Shown: positions 15,812 through 23,937 of the stretch, piece by piece | How the letters are laid out: every line of letters starts with the position of its first letter | Numbering within the stretch: the stretch's first letter is position 1 | NCBI GenBank assembly: GCA_964344055.1 | Contig: CAYFLT010000010.1 | Location: forward strand, 1 to 64,000 | Length of the DNA stretch: 64,000 nucleotides | Origin: OFTM10 sp964344055 | GTDB taxonomy: Bacteria > Actinomycetota > Acidimicrobiia > Acidimicrobiales > Aldehydirespiratoraceae | Reading direction: 5' to 3' | Notes under the pieces: model-generated | Database searches by the model: none | Seen by the model: the letters and a program-made list of their open reading frames with translations, nothing else | Told to the model about the DNA's origin: nothing | Position numbers and translations under genes: made by a program

Positions 15812-15831
15812 ACTCGACCCGATTCCGGCCC

Positions 15832-17382
15832 TCAGCCGATCGGTAGTGCCTCCGCCCGGCGGGGGATCCGGACTTCGACCACCGCTCCCCGCGGGTTCTC
15901 GTCGCGGGCCGGACCGATGGAGATCGTTCCTCCGAGATCGTGCACCACGAAGGTCCGCACGATCGTGAGCCCGAGTCCCGCGTCCCGATCGAGCGAGAAC
16001 CCCTCCGGAACGCCGGACCCGCCGTTGCGTACCCGCACGATCAGCTCGCGCCGGGATGCGTGCAGCTCGACCGCCACGTCGGCACCGGATGGCGCGGCAT
16101 GATCGATGGCGTTCTGCACCAACTCGGTGAGTGCCACCGCCAACGGCATGGCCACGTCGCCGGGTAGGGCGCCCAGCGACCCGTCGACCGCCACTCGGAG
16201 CGGGCGGTCCTCGCTGGCGAAGCCCTCCTCCACCATGCGCACCACCCGACCCACGACCTCGTCGAACTCGACCACGTCGGTCGCGTCGGTCGAGAGGGTC
16301 TCGTGGACGATCGCGATGGACCCGATCCGCCGGGCGGACTGGACGACGGCATCCCGAGCCTCGGGCGACTCCAGCCGGCGGGCTTGGAGGCGGAGGAGCG
16401 ACTGGATGGTGTGGAGGTTGTTCTTCACCCGATGATGGATCTCGCGGATCGTCGTGTCCTTGGAGACGAGCAGGCGATCCCGCGACCGCACCTCCGTCAC
16501 GTCGCGCAGCACCGCCAGGGCACCCGTGGCCCGACCCTGATCGATCAGCGGGTAGCACCGGAGGACCACGGTGAGATCGGCGCCGCCCTCGAGTTCGGTG
16601 ACCGTGCTGTGGCGAGTCGACAACGCGTGGCGCACCACGGCATCGTCGATGCCGAGATCGGCCAGCGTTCGGCCCTCCACGTTCGCCTGCACTCCCAGCC
16701 GATGCAGCGCCGACACCGCGTTCGGGGAAGCGAACTCCACCCGCTGCACCCGATCGAAGATGAGAACCCCGTCCCCGACCCGCGGCTCGCGGAACTGGCC
16801 GACCCGTTCCTGGGTGGCGAGTGGGAACGCGCCTTCGGCGATCATCGCGGCGAAACGCTCCCAGAGGTCCCGGTAGGCGACCTCGGTCGGGCTGCGGTGC
16901 CGGATCAACTCCCGCTCACCCTCCCGGGTCAACACCGCGACGACCCGGTCGTTCATCCGTACCGGCACGTAGTCGACCACGAGCCGCTCGACCGTGCCAC
17001 GGAGCGCAATGTCCTCCTCGACCGTGTCGTCACCACCCGCGGCCACGGCATCGTCGAGGCCGATGGTCAACGGATCGGTCCTCGCCACCAGGCCCGTCGC
17101 AGGTCGCCCTTCGCGCTGGCAGCGCGCCAGCAGCGGTCGGTCGACGGCGGACACCGTGGCCGCCACCGGATCGCCTCGGTGGACCGTGGAACCGGTGGTG
17201 GAGCGGACGTGGCCGAGCACCACGAAGCTCGACGCCTCCGGATCGGTCGGTGCATACAGGAGCAGGTCGCCGAAGGAGAGGTCGCACGGCAGCGCCCACG
17301 ATGCGACCAGCCGTTGAAGGTGGCCGATGGCGTCCTCGTCGAGTCGGGTCCGGGCCCGGGCGAGCTCAGCGAGACTGGCCAC
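15832..17382 (-). CDS. pdtaS: PdtaS-type sensor histidine kinase
   Basis: Soluble HWE/HisKA_2-type kinase of 516 residues. It has an N-terminal GAF-like region (DEDAIGHLQRLVASWALPCDLSFGDLLL), a PAS domain around residues 185-300 (GVLIFDRVQRVEFASPNAV), the phosphoacceptor motif EIHHRVKNNL with His316/317, and an ATPase domain (ELVQNAIDHA, GLGLTIVRTFV). No membrane segment. GTG 17382 lies six bases from TACGCT (17389-17394), suggesting a leaderless start. The mycobacterial orthologue phosphorylates PdtaR, an RNA-binding antiterminator; no pdtaR gene is in this window. Confidence 0.85.
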   Translation of the reverse strand: MASLAELARARTRLDEDAIGHLQRLVASWALPCDLSFGDLLLYAPTDPEASSFVVLGHVRSTTGSTVHRGDPVAATVSAVDRPLLARCQREGRPATGLVARTDPLTIGLDDAVAAGGDDTVEEDIALRGTVERLVVDYVPVRMNDRVVAVLTREGERELIRHRSPTEVAYRDLWERFAAMIAEGAFPLATQERVGQFREPRVGDGVLIFDRVQRVEFASPNAVSALHRLGVQANVEGRTLADLGIDDAVVRHALSTRHSTVTELEGGADLTVVLRCYPLIDQGRATGALAVLRDVTEVRSRDRLLVSKDTTIREIHHRVKNNLHTIQSLLRLQARRLESPEARDAVVQSARRIGSIAIVHETLSTDATDVVEFDEVVGRVVRMVEEGFASEDRPLRVAVDGSLGALPGDVAMPLAVALTELVQNAIDHAAPSGADVAVELHASRRELIVRVRNGGSGVPEGFSLDRDAGLGLTIVRTFVVHDLGGTISIGPARDENPRGAVVEVRIPRRAEALPIG

Positions 17383-17415
17383 CGACGCAGCGTAGACCCG
17401 GCCGGCCCCGCCGGA

Positions 17416-17646
17416 TCAGCTGAACCCGATGGGGTTGGAGCTTCCCTCCGGGTCGACCTCGACGTAGGCGAGCCTCGCGGCCGCGAGCCCGACGTCGCGA
17501 CCCTTGCTGTCGGTGAGCCACAGGGTCGGGGCTTCTCCGGCGAGAGCCGCTTCGATCTGGGCCTTCAAGGCGTCGCGGTCGGCGTCGTCGCCGACGGTGA
17601 CGGTGATCTCTCGAGGATTGTCGGTGACGCCAATGCGGATGTCCAC
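17416..17646 (-). CDS. DUF3107 family protein
   Basis: 76 residues: MDIRIGVTDNPREITV, then LWLTDSKGRDVGLAAARLAYVEV and a short C-terminal tail, the full extent of this small actinobacterial family (ATP-binding-like annotation in some databases, function unknown). GTG 17646 has AGGAG nine bases upstream. It lies 43 bases downstream of mrp on the same strand, so co-transcription is likely. Confidence 0.8.
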   Translation of the reverse strand: MDIRIGVTDNPREITVTVGDDADRDALKAQIEAALAGEAPTLWLTDSKGRDVGLAAARLAYVEVDPEGSSNPIGFS

Positions 17647-17689
17647 GGGGTGGTCTCCTGGGGGTTGGCCGCTCGGGAGGCGGGCGGGT

Positions 17690-18832
17690 TCAGATGATCT
17701 TGAGCTCGGGATGGGAGCGCTTCGTCGGCGCATGCGCCTCCACCCACTCTGCCATCTCGGCGAACGCAAGCGACGCTTCGTCGTCGGGGTCGGTGGCCAC
17801 GATCGGCCGTCCCTGGTCCGAGCCTTCCCGCATCGGGATGGTCATCGGGACCTGGCCGACGAGCTCGACCTCCAACCGGTCGGCGAGATCCCGGCCACCG
17901 CCGGCACCAAAGAGCGGGTAGCGGGTGCCATCGTCACCGGTGAACCACGACATGTTCTCGATGACGCCCTTCACCTCGATGTTCACCTGCTGGAACATGA
18001 ACGCCGATCGTTGGGCCACCTTCTGCGCCGCCGGGTTCGGGGTGGTGACGACGAGGGCCTCGGCACGCGGCAGGAACTGCGCCAACGACAGGGAGATGTC
18101 GCCCGTGCCCGGCGGAAGGTCGATCAACAAGAAATCGGGGTCGTCCCAGTAGACGTCGGTGAGGAACTGTTCGAGCGCCTTGTGGAGCATCGGACCCCGC
18201 CAGATCACCGGCTGGTCCTCCTTGGCGAAGAAGCCCATCGAGATGCATCGCACCCCGTGGGTGTCCGGCGGGATGATCATGTCGTCGATCACGGTCGGCG
18301 GCTGCTCGACACCGAGCATGCGAGGGATCGAGAAGCCCCAGACGTCGGCATCCACCACGGCCACCGAATGGCCGCGTTCGGCCAGCGCGATACCGAGGTT
18401 GGCGGTGACCGAGGACTTCCCCACCCCGCCCTTGCCGGACGCGATCAGGAGCACTCGGGTGCGGTTGCCGGGCTCGGCGAACGGAATGGCCCGGCCCTCG
18501 GCGTGCCCGTGGGCAGCCTGGCTTCCGGCGCTGCCGGCCGGATCGCCGTGGACCAGCTCGCGGACCCTGGCTCGCTGCTCGTCGTCCATCACGCCGAAAG
18601 CGATGGTGACCACGTTCACCCCGTCGAGGGCCGTTACCGCCTCGCTCACCCGACTCTGGATCTCGTTGCGGAGCGGACAACCCGCGATGGTGAGGTCGAC
18701 ACCGACCTCGACATGACCGCCGTCGATCGTGACCGCACGCACCATGCCCAGGTCGACGATGCTGCGGTGGAGTTCGGGATCCTCGACCGGGCGGAGGGCC
18801 TCGATCACGTCAGCCTCGTTGACGGTCGTCAT
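17690..18832 (-). CDS. mrp: Mrp/NBP35-family P-loop ATPase, Fe-S cluster carrier
   Basis: Scaffold/carrier protein for Fe-S clusters, 380 residues. An N-terminal MIP18/DUF59 domain (EADVIEALRPVEDPEL, IAGCPLRNEIQ) is joined to the ATPase with deviant Walker A GKGGVGKSSVTANL, DADVWGFSIPRMLG, LIDLPPGTGD and TPNPAAQKVAQRS. The usual CxxC near the C-terminus is not obvious; the segment reads IENMSWFTGDDGTRYPLFGAGG, where many Mrp proteins have CPxC, so some members lack it. ATG 18832 has AAAGG upstream. It faces away from a SufR-like Fe-S regulator. Confidence 0.85.
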   Translation of the reverse strand: MTTVNEADVIEALRPVEDPELHRSIVDLGMVRAVTIDGGHVEVGVDLTIAGCPLRNEIQSRVSEAVTALDGVNVVTIAFGVMDDEQRARVRELVHGDPAGSAGSQAAHGHAEGRAIPFAEPGNRTRVLLIASGKGGVGKSSVTANLGIALAERGHSVAVVDADVWGFSIPRMLGVEQPPTVIDDMIIPPDTHGVRCISMGFFAKEDQPVIWRGPMLHKALEQFLTDVYWDDPDFLLIDLPPGTGDISLSLAQFLPRAEALVVTTPNPAAQKVAQRSAFMFQQVNIEVKGVIENMSWFTGDDGTRYPLFGAGGGRDLADRLEVELVGQVPMTIPMREGSDQGRPIVATDPDDEASLAFAEMAEWVEAHAPTKRSHPELKII

Positions 18833-18919
18833 CGCTGGTTCGCCTTTCGTCGGGTGGCTGCGAGCACTCGGGCGTCGCCCGTCAGGGATTTCCCCTACAG
18901 CGATAGGTAGAATACCGGG

Positions 18920-19645
18920 GTGGACGACGCCTCCCCCCGGCCCCTCTCGGGCGAACTGAGCCCGACCGAGTTCGCCTCGGCGGTCACGGCCATCACCTCG
19001 GCCTTCGGCGACCCCACCCGTCGAGAGATCTACCTCTTCGCCCATCAACACGAGGACGGGGTGACCGCCGGCGAGACCGCCAGCCAGTTCGATCTCCATG
19101 CCAATGTCGCCCGCCACCATCTCGACAAGCTCGCCTCGGGTGGCTACCTCGACGTGGCGGTCGGCAAACCCTCCGGTGGCGTCGGCCGTCCGTCGAAGCG
19201 CTACCGCGTCACCGCCCCCGAGGTGAAGCTCGAGGTCCAGGTCCGCCACGACGACATCCTCGTCTCACTTCTCGGTCGAGCGCTCGCGATGCTCCCGCGG
19301 GAGGCCGCCGAGCAGATGGCCGAGGAGGTGGGCATCGAGTACGGCCGGGCGATGGCCGAATCGATCGAGCCGGCCGAAACCCATCGCTCGTTCCGAGGCG
19401 CGCTCCACGCAGTGGCCGATGCCCTCTCCGCTCACGGTTTCGCGGCACGAGCCGAGAAGGGCGATGGAGAGGATCTCCAGATCGTCGCCGAACACTGCCC
19501 CTTCGGGGATGCGGTGGTCGAGCACCCGGTCATCTGCGCGGTCGATCGGGGGATCGTGCAGGGAATGTTGAGCCAGCTCTACGGACCCACCGCCACCGAC
19601 ACGGCGTCGTCGAAACCTCAGGGCGACGACGTCTGTGTCACCCAC
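18920..19645 (+). CDS. SufR-like Fe-S-sensing helix-turn-helix repressor, 3' end in an assembly gap
   Basis: ArsR/SufR-type regulator. A winged HTH spans about residues 18-98 (AFGDPTRREIYLF, LHANVARHHLDKLASGGYL, GRPSKRYR). The C-terminal half has Cys193 and Cys206 with SufR-like spacing (C-x12-C, EHCPF and VICAVDRG) and Cys239 near the end, a set that can hold a cluster. GTG 18920 follows TAGAAT (18908-18913) by six bases. The 46-N gap removes the last few codons. It is divergent from mrp, so it probably represses Fe-S assembly genes when clusters are plentiful; that role is inferred. Confidence 0.7.
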
Positions 19646-19691
19646 NNNNNNNNNNNNNNNNNNNNNNNNNNNNNNNNNNNNNNNNNNNNNN
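19646..19691. other. Assembly gap (46 N)
   Basis: 46 N between the SufR-like gene and the receiver-like gene. It hides the 3' end of the former and the spacer between the two convergent genes. Confidence 0.95.
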
Positions 19692-19696
19692 TTCGG

Positions 19697-20200
19697 TCAG
19701 GACCGAGCGAACAGGCCGCGGGACCTCACGTCGGCCTTGCGACGGTCGCCCTTCCGGCGTTCCCAGCCCACCTTGCTCCAGTCCTGCGCCACGCGACGGT
19801 CCCGGCCCCGACGTCGATCGCTCTGGACGGTGCCCTCGATCTCGTGCCGGTCGATCCAGCTGTCGAGATCCGAGAGGACCTGGACGAGCGTGGCGACCTC
19901 ACGACGCCACACGATGACGAACGCACCGACGGAACCGATGTCGCTCAGCTCGAACCCGTCCGCGACGACGAGGACGATCTTCGAATCGGGCGACACGTCA
20001 CGGAGATGGGGTATCGCCTCCCACCCCTGCTCACCGACGAGCTCGTTCTCGATCACGACGACGTCAGGGCGGACGTGACCGATGATGTTCTCGCCGTTGA
20101 AGGCGGTATCCGCGGCGCCCGCGACCTCGTAGCCCGCGGCCTCGACCAGCGGCGCCAGGAGCTCGAAGTGACTCGACACGATCACTGCGTCCCGCTTCAT
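19697..20200 (-). CDS. Degenerate response-regulator receiver protein with basic tail
   Basis: 167 residues. The first 120 fold like a receiver (DAVIVSSHFELLAPLVEAAGYEV, PDVVVIENELVGEQGWEAI, SKIVLVVADG). The phosphoacceptor Asp position holds Glu51 (VVIEN) and no conserved switch Lys is seen, so phosphorylation is unlikely. The C-terminal 45 residues are very basic, with two related motifs, RRRGRDRR and ERRKGDRRK, and could bind nucleic acid or polyphosphate. ATG 20200 has AGGAG eight bases upstream. No kinase partner is adjacent. Confidence 0.65.
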   Translation of the reverse strand: MKRDAVIVSSHFELLAPLVEAAGYEVAGAADTAFNGENIIGHVRPDVVVIENELVGEQGWEAIPHLRDVSPDSKIVLVVADGFELSDIGSVGAFVIVWRREVATLVQVLSDLDSWIDRHEIEGTVQSDRRRGRDRRVAQDWSKVGWERRKGDRRKADVRSRGLFARS

Positions 20201-20309
20201 GTCACCACTCCTCTCTCACTCCTCGGAGAACCACTCCTCCAGTCGTACCTCTCCGGACACTTCCCGACATGAGGCGAACGGTTCATTCCCGCTACGATCC
20301 GCGGCCACT

Positions 20310-20774
20310 GTGGCTCTGCACCTGGTCCGACACGCTCACGCCGGTGATCGCACCCGCTTCGATGGTGACGACCTCGAGCGGCCCCTCAGCGAGAAGGGAC
20401 ATGAGCAGGCCGAGCGCCTGGTCGCCCACTTCGCCGACCTTCCGATCCGAGGTGTCTGGTCCTCGATCGCAGTCCGCTGCCAACAAACGGTCTACCCGCT
20501 CGCGGTGGCTCACGAGTTGGTGGTGGAGCCGATACGGCTGCTGACCGAGGGAGCCCGCCCGATCGAGCTCCTGGAAGCCCTCCGGGAAGAGGCGAACGGG
20601 GAGGGCGATCTGGTGCTCTGTAGCCATGGCGACCTGATCCCCGACGCCCTCAATCGCCTCCTGAGGGAGGGGATGAGCGTCGTCGGACCGCGAGGCTGCG
20701 AGAAGGGTTCGGTGTGGTCCCTGGAGACCCGGGGCCGCGACATCGTCCGTGGCGTCTACACCGCGAGACCCTGA
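20310..20774 (+). CDS. SixA-like histidine phosphatase
   Basis: 154 residues of the small branch of histidine phosphatases: LHLVRHAHAGDRTRF, DDLERPLSEKGHEQAERL, VWSSIAVRCQQT and LVLCSHGDLIPDAL (second catalytic His). GTG 20310 gives the start right at the conserved strand; TACGAT (20293-20298) is 11 bases upstream. SixA dephosphorylates His-phosphotransfer proteins in enterobacteria; here the substrate is unknown. Confidence 0.8.
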   Translation: MALHLVRHAHAGDRTRFDGDDLERPLSEKGHEQAERLVAHFADLPIRGVWSSIAVRCQQTVYPLAVAHELVVEPIRLLTEGARPIELLEALREEANGEGDLVLCSHGDLIPDALNRLLREGMSVVGPRGCEKGSVWSLETRGRDIVRGVYTARP

Positions 20775-20778
20775 ACCC

Positions 20779-21465
20779 TCAGCCGTCCGACACCACCGCC
20801 TGCAGGCCGGCCGGATCGGTGACCGCCACTCGCCGGTAGCCGGTCTCGATCAGGCCCCGTCCCTCGAGCCGCCGCAACGACTGGTTGACGGAGGTCCGCC
20901 GGGCGCCGAGCAGGCGAGCCAGGGTCTGCTGGCTGACCGTGATGCCGTCAGGGCCTGCCTCCCGGACCAGCCACGACGCAACCTGACGGTCCAGGCTGCC
21001 GGAGAGGAGATCGGTGACCCGGTCCTGCATCTCGGCCATCCGTTGCGCCACCGACACCAGCCACCGCCGGGCGAGAAGCGGGCGCTTTCCGAGCATGGAG
21101 AACAGGGTCAGTGAGTCGATGGTGAGGACGGTGCTGTCCTCGACCGCACGGGCTGCGGTGGGTTCCCCCATCCGGAGGAACAGGGGGATGTCCCCGAACA
21201 CGCTGCCGCCTCGCAGGAGTTGGACGACGACACGTCGCCCTCCCACGTCACGGGCGAGCTCCACGGTTCCCGAGCGGAGGATGTAGACGTGATCCGGGAG
21301 CTGGTCGCGTTCGTAGATCGTGGTACCACCGGCGTACCGGCGTTCCTCGAGATGGGTTGCCAGCTCCTCGAGGTCGTTGCACGACATCGGCGCGAGGTCG
21401 CCGCGGCCGAGGCAGGTGCCGAGCCAGTTCACCAGGTCGGCTGAGGGTGCGGTCGCTGTGCTCAT
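20779..21465 (-). CDS. Crp/Fnr-family transcriptional regulator
   Basis: 228 residues: cyclic-nucleotide-binding beta-roll (TIYERDQLPDHVYILRSGTVELA, QLLRGGSVFGDIPLF, AARAVEDSTVLTIDS), dimer helix, then HTH_Crp (TVSQQTLARLLGARRTSVNQSLRRLEGRGLIE). No N-terminal Fe-S Cys cluster as in Fnr; the single Cys near residues 18 and 29 are not arranged like one. The cAMP-contact Glu-Arg pair is not clearly conserved. The gene is four bases from the stop of the convergent phosphatase. Confidence 0.85.
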   Translation of the reverse strand: MSTATAPSADLVNWLGTCLGRGDLAPMSCNDLEELATHLEERRYAGGTTIYERDQLPDHVYILRSGTVELARDVGGRRVVVQLLRGGSVFGDIPLFLRMGEPTAARAVEDSTVLTIDSLTLFSMLGKRPLLARRWLVSVAQRMAEMQDRVTDLLSGSLDRQVASWLVREAGPDGITVSQQTLARLLGARRTSVNQSLRRLEGRGLIETGYRRVAVTDPAGLQAVVSDG

Positions 21466-21521
21466 GGGATGTGAACACCGTGTCCGACTGTCTTCTTCCC
21501 GACGATCGAAAATTCGCCGGC

Positions 21522-22802
21522 TCAGGTGTCTGGGGCGAGCTCGAGGATCTCGGCGTCCGGATCGAATGCGGCGATCGCAAACCAGAAGGTGTCGAGATGC
21601 TCGACCGCCTCGAGCTGCGCGCCGGACTCGTCGGTGGCGTTCCCGAACACGTCGAAGACCCGCCCGGAGTGCTCGTCGACGAAGCCGGCCTCGGTCCGTC
21701 GCAGCTCGATCGGCTCCCCCTCGAGTGCCGCGACGAACACTCCCGAAGCTCCCTGGTCGTGGCCGCCATCGACGAGATCCCCTGCCAACGGGCTGGAGGT
21801 TCCCGGCTCGACGACGGCCACCAGGTCCCGGCCATGCGCCCGGAAGCTCACGGCGCCCGCCTCGAACACGGCGGCCAGTGACAGCACGACGGCCGGCGCG
21901 TCGTCGTCGCGTACGACGATGACCCGCGCCTTCGGGTCGAGCCGCGGGTCGATCTCACCACGGAACAGGAAGGGTCGCGTCTCCGCGGTGTCATACCCCT
22001 CGTAGGGGTTGCGGCCGTAGTCCCGCGCGAAGCCGGTCTCCCGGCTGAGGACGAGACCTTCCGGATAGGTGTTGCGAAAGGCCTCCCACGACACCATCTG
22101 CACGGGATGGGTGGTCAGCTTCTCCCCGGTCAGGTGGCCGACCACCGCTCGCGCGTCGAAGTGGGTCCACAGGCTCTCGGTCTGCCGGTCGTACATCACC
22201 AGCGAGGAGTGGAGAAGCTCGCCAGACGTCCCGAAGTCGAGGATTCGATCACCCAGCCGGCGGTCGTAGGCCAGCGCAGAGTTGCAGAGTGGGCAGTACG
22301 CGACCGTGACCGGGGCACCACCCACCACGTCGTTCACGATCTCGTGCCACATCAGGATCTGCACCGGGTACGCCTTGGCCTCACCGTTCAGCTCCATCGC
22401 GATCACCGGCTCCACGCCGGTGAGCCAGTCGACGGCCGCGGCACGCTGGAAGGAGGGCGAATCCAGCGGCGGGATGCCATCGGGTGGCGGCCCGCCGGAG
22501 ATGATCGCAGTGAGGTCCACCAGCGACTCCGGGAACGACGCATCACGCCGATCACCCCGGAGGGCGGACGCCACCGGCTCGCGCGGCGTGGACTCGATCC
22601 GCTCCCCGCCGATGGCCGTCGGGTCGGCGTCGGGGTCGAGGACGGGAAGAGGGAGCCCATCGCTCCCCGTCGAGCCCTCGAAGCGGCCGACGGTCCCCGG
22701 GTCCGGGGCGGCCCCCGAGGCCGCCACCTGGCTGTCGCCACCACACGCCGACGCGAGGATGGCCAGCACCGCGAGTCCGACGAGTGCTCGAGTTCCGATC
22801 AC
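21522..22802 (-). CDS. DUF3179 domain lipoprotein
   Basis: Secreted lipoprotein, about 426 residues from GTG 22802. The signal segment GLAVLAILASAC gives a lipobox with Cys. The body is typical DUF3179: AVDWLTGVEPVIAMELNGEAKAYPVQILMWHEIVND, AYCPLCNSALAYDRRLG, FGTSGELLHSSLVMYDRQTESLW. The CPLC motif is conserved in the family, whose function is unknown. A GTG at 22832 would add ten residues. Downstream a Crp/Fnr gene is on the same strand. Confidence 0.8.
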   Translation of the reverse strand: MIGTRALVGLAVLAILASACGGDSQVAASGAAPDPGTVGRFEGSTGSDGLPLPVLDPDADPTAIGGERIESTPREPVASALRGDRRDASFPESLVDLTAIISGGPPPDGIPPLDSPSFQRAAAVDWLTGVEPVIAMELNGEAKAYPVQILMWHEIVNDVVGGAPVTVAYCPLCNSALAYDRRLGDRILDFGTSGELLHSSLVMYDRQTESLWTHFDARAVVGHLTGEKLTTHPVQMVSWEAFRNTYPEGLVLSRETGFARDYGRNPYEGYDTAETRPFLFRGEIDPRLDPKARVIVVRDDDAPAVVLSLAAVFEAGAVSFRAHGRDLVAVVEPGTSSPLAGDLVDGGHDQGASGVFVAALEGEPIELRRTEAGFVDEHSGRVFDVFGNATDESGAQLEAVEHLDTFWFAIAAFDPDAEILELAPDT

Positions 22803-22943
22803 GGCTAGGCAACCCGCTCTGTTCCCGAGCACTTCCTGGCTCGTGGCCGCTCACCCACGAGTGTCAACGATCGAACCATCGTGAACCGGTCCTCATGGGA
22901 CCGACGTTGGAGTGACTCCACCCCTCGAAGGAGACTGCCCGAG

Positions 22944-23900
22944 ATGCGCGCACCCAGGAACCCACGGCGAGAGGCCGAAGAAGTCCTCGGTGGCCTCCCG
23001 GCCCGGGTGCTCGAACCGTCACCTCCGGCCGTGCCGGAAGGACCCTTCTTCGCCGATGACCCGGTCGCGATCGACCCCGGCGAGCAGGTGGTGACACCGT
23101 CGGCCGGCACCCGGACATGGGACGCACTCGCCAGGGAACGGCCCGAGATCGCCGCCTTCGCTCGGGCGAATTGGCTCGGCAACCGCAAGCCGCTTCCTCC
23201 GCTGCCGGTCGGCTACGTCGCGGCACGCGAGGCGTACCACCGACTGGCGTACGGGGTGGTCGCCGAAGCCCGGCGCCTCGCCAACACCAAGTTCGGCCTG
23301 CGCTACACGAAGGGTGGATTCGGGACCCCGTTCTTCGGCCGCGACGAGCAGGTCCGGGTGGAAGGCGCTTCCCTCATCCACCAACGGGGGGACTCGGTCG
23401 AGTCCTCGCCGATCACCTCCCTGGCCGAGGCGGGCGCGTTTCTCCGGATCGAACCCGGCACGGCCGCGGCCGAGCACGATTCACCGCCGTTGGGCGACCT
23501 CCACGAGTCGCTGCCAGTGGACGCGGCCACCGGCGACTTCCTCGGCGACTGGTTCGGCTTCGCATTCGCCGTCCTCGAGGAACTGCGGCTGACGTCGGGA
23601 GCGGTCGACGCCGAGCGTCCCCAGCTGTGGCCCGGCCACTTCGATCCGGCGATGGCGATGGGAGACGGCGAGCGTGGTGGTCGAGCGACGTACGGCCTTT
23701 CGCCGGGAGACGCCTCGAGCACGACCCCGTATCTGTACGTCGGCGCGTGGGGAGAGGTCGACACGTCCGACCCGTTCTGGAGCGCGGGCGCATTCAACGG
23801 TGCATCGATGTCCTACGCCGAGCTGACGTCGGCTCCCGATGCATTCGCCACTGCGCTCGAATTCTTCCGGACCGGCCACACGAAGCTGCGCACGGAGTGA
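22944..23900 (+). CDS. Conserved hypothetical protein
   Basis: 318 residues with no domain I recognise. The sequence is acidic, without signal peptide or membrane segments, and contains regular aromatic motifs (GYVAAREAYHRLAYGVV, GDWFGFAFAVLEELRL, SSTTPYLYVGAWGEVD, SMSYAELT). ATG 22944 has AAGGAG eleven bases upstream. It is divergent from the DUF3179 gene and convergent to the multi-domain cytochrome gene. Confidence 0.6.
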   Translation: MRAPRNPRREAEEVLGGLPARVLEPSPPAVPEGPFFADDPVAIDPGEQVVTPSAGTRTWDALARERPEIAAFARANWLGNRKPLPPLPVGYVAAREAYHRLAYGVVAEARRLANTKFGLRYTKGGFGTPFFGRDEQVRVEGASLIHQRGDSVESSPITSLAEAGAFLRIEPGTAAAEHDSPPLGDLHESLPVDAATGDFLGDWFGFAFAVLEELRLTSGAVDAERPQLWPGHFDPAMAMGDGERGGRATYGLSPGDASSTTPYLYVGAWGEVDTSDPFWSAGAFNGASMSYAELTSAPDAFATALEFFRTGHTKLRTE

Positions 23901-23937
23901 ACGTCGGAGGGTCCCGCGACCCGGCCCGGCCAGGGAT

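Noticed and set aside
18920..20272. One long gene across the 46-N gap
   Set aside because: The plus frame beyond the gap is antisense to a well-formed receiver-like gene with its own AGGAG and ATG.
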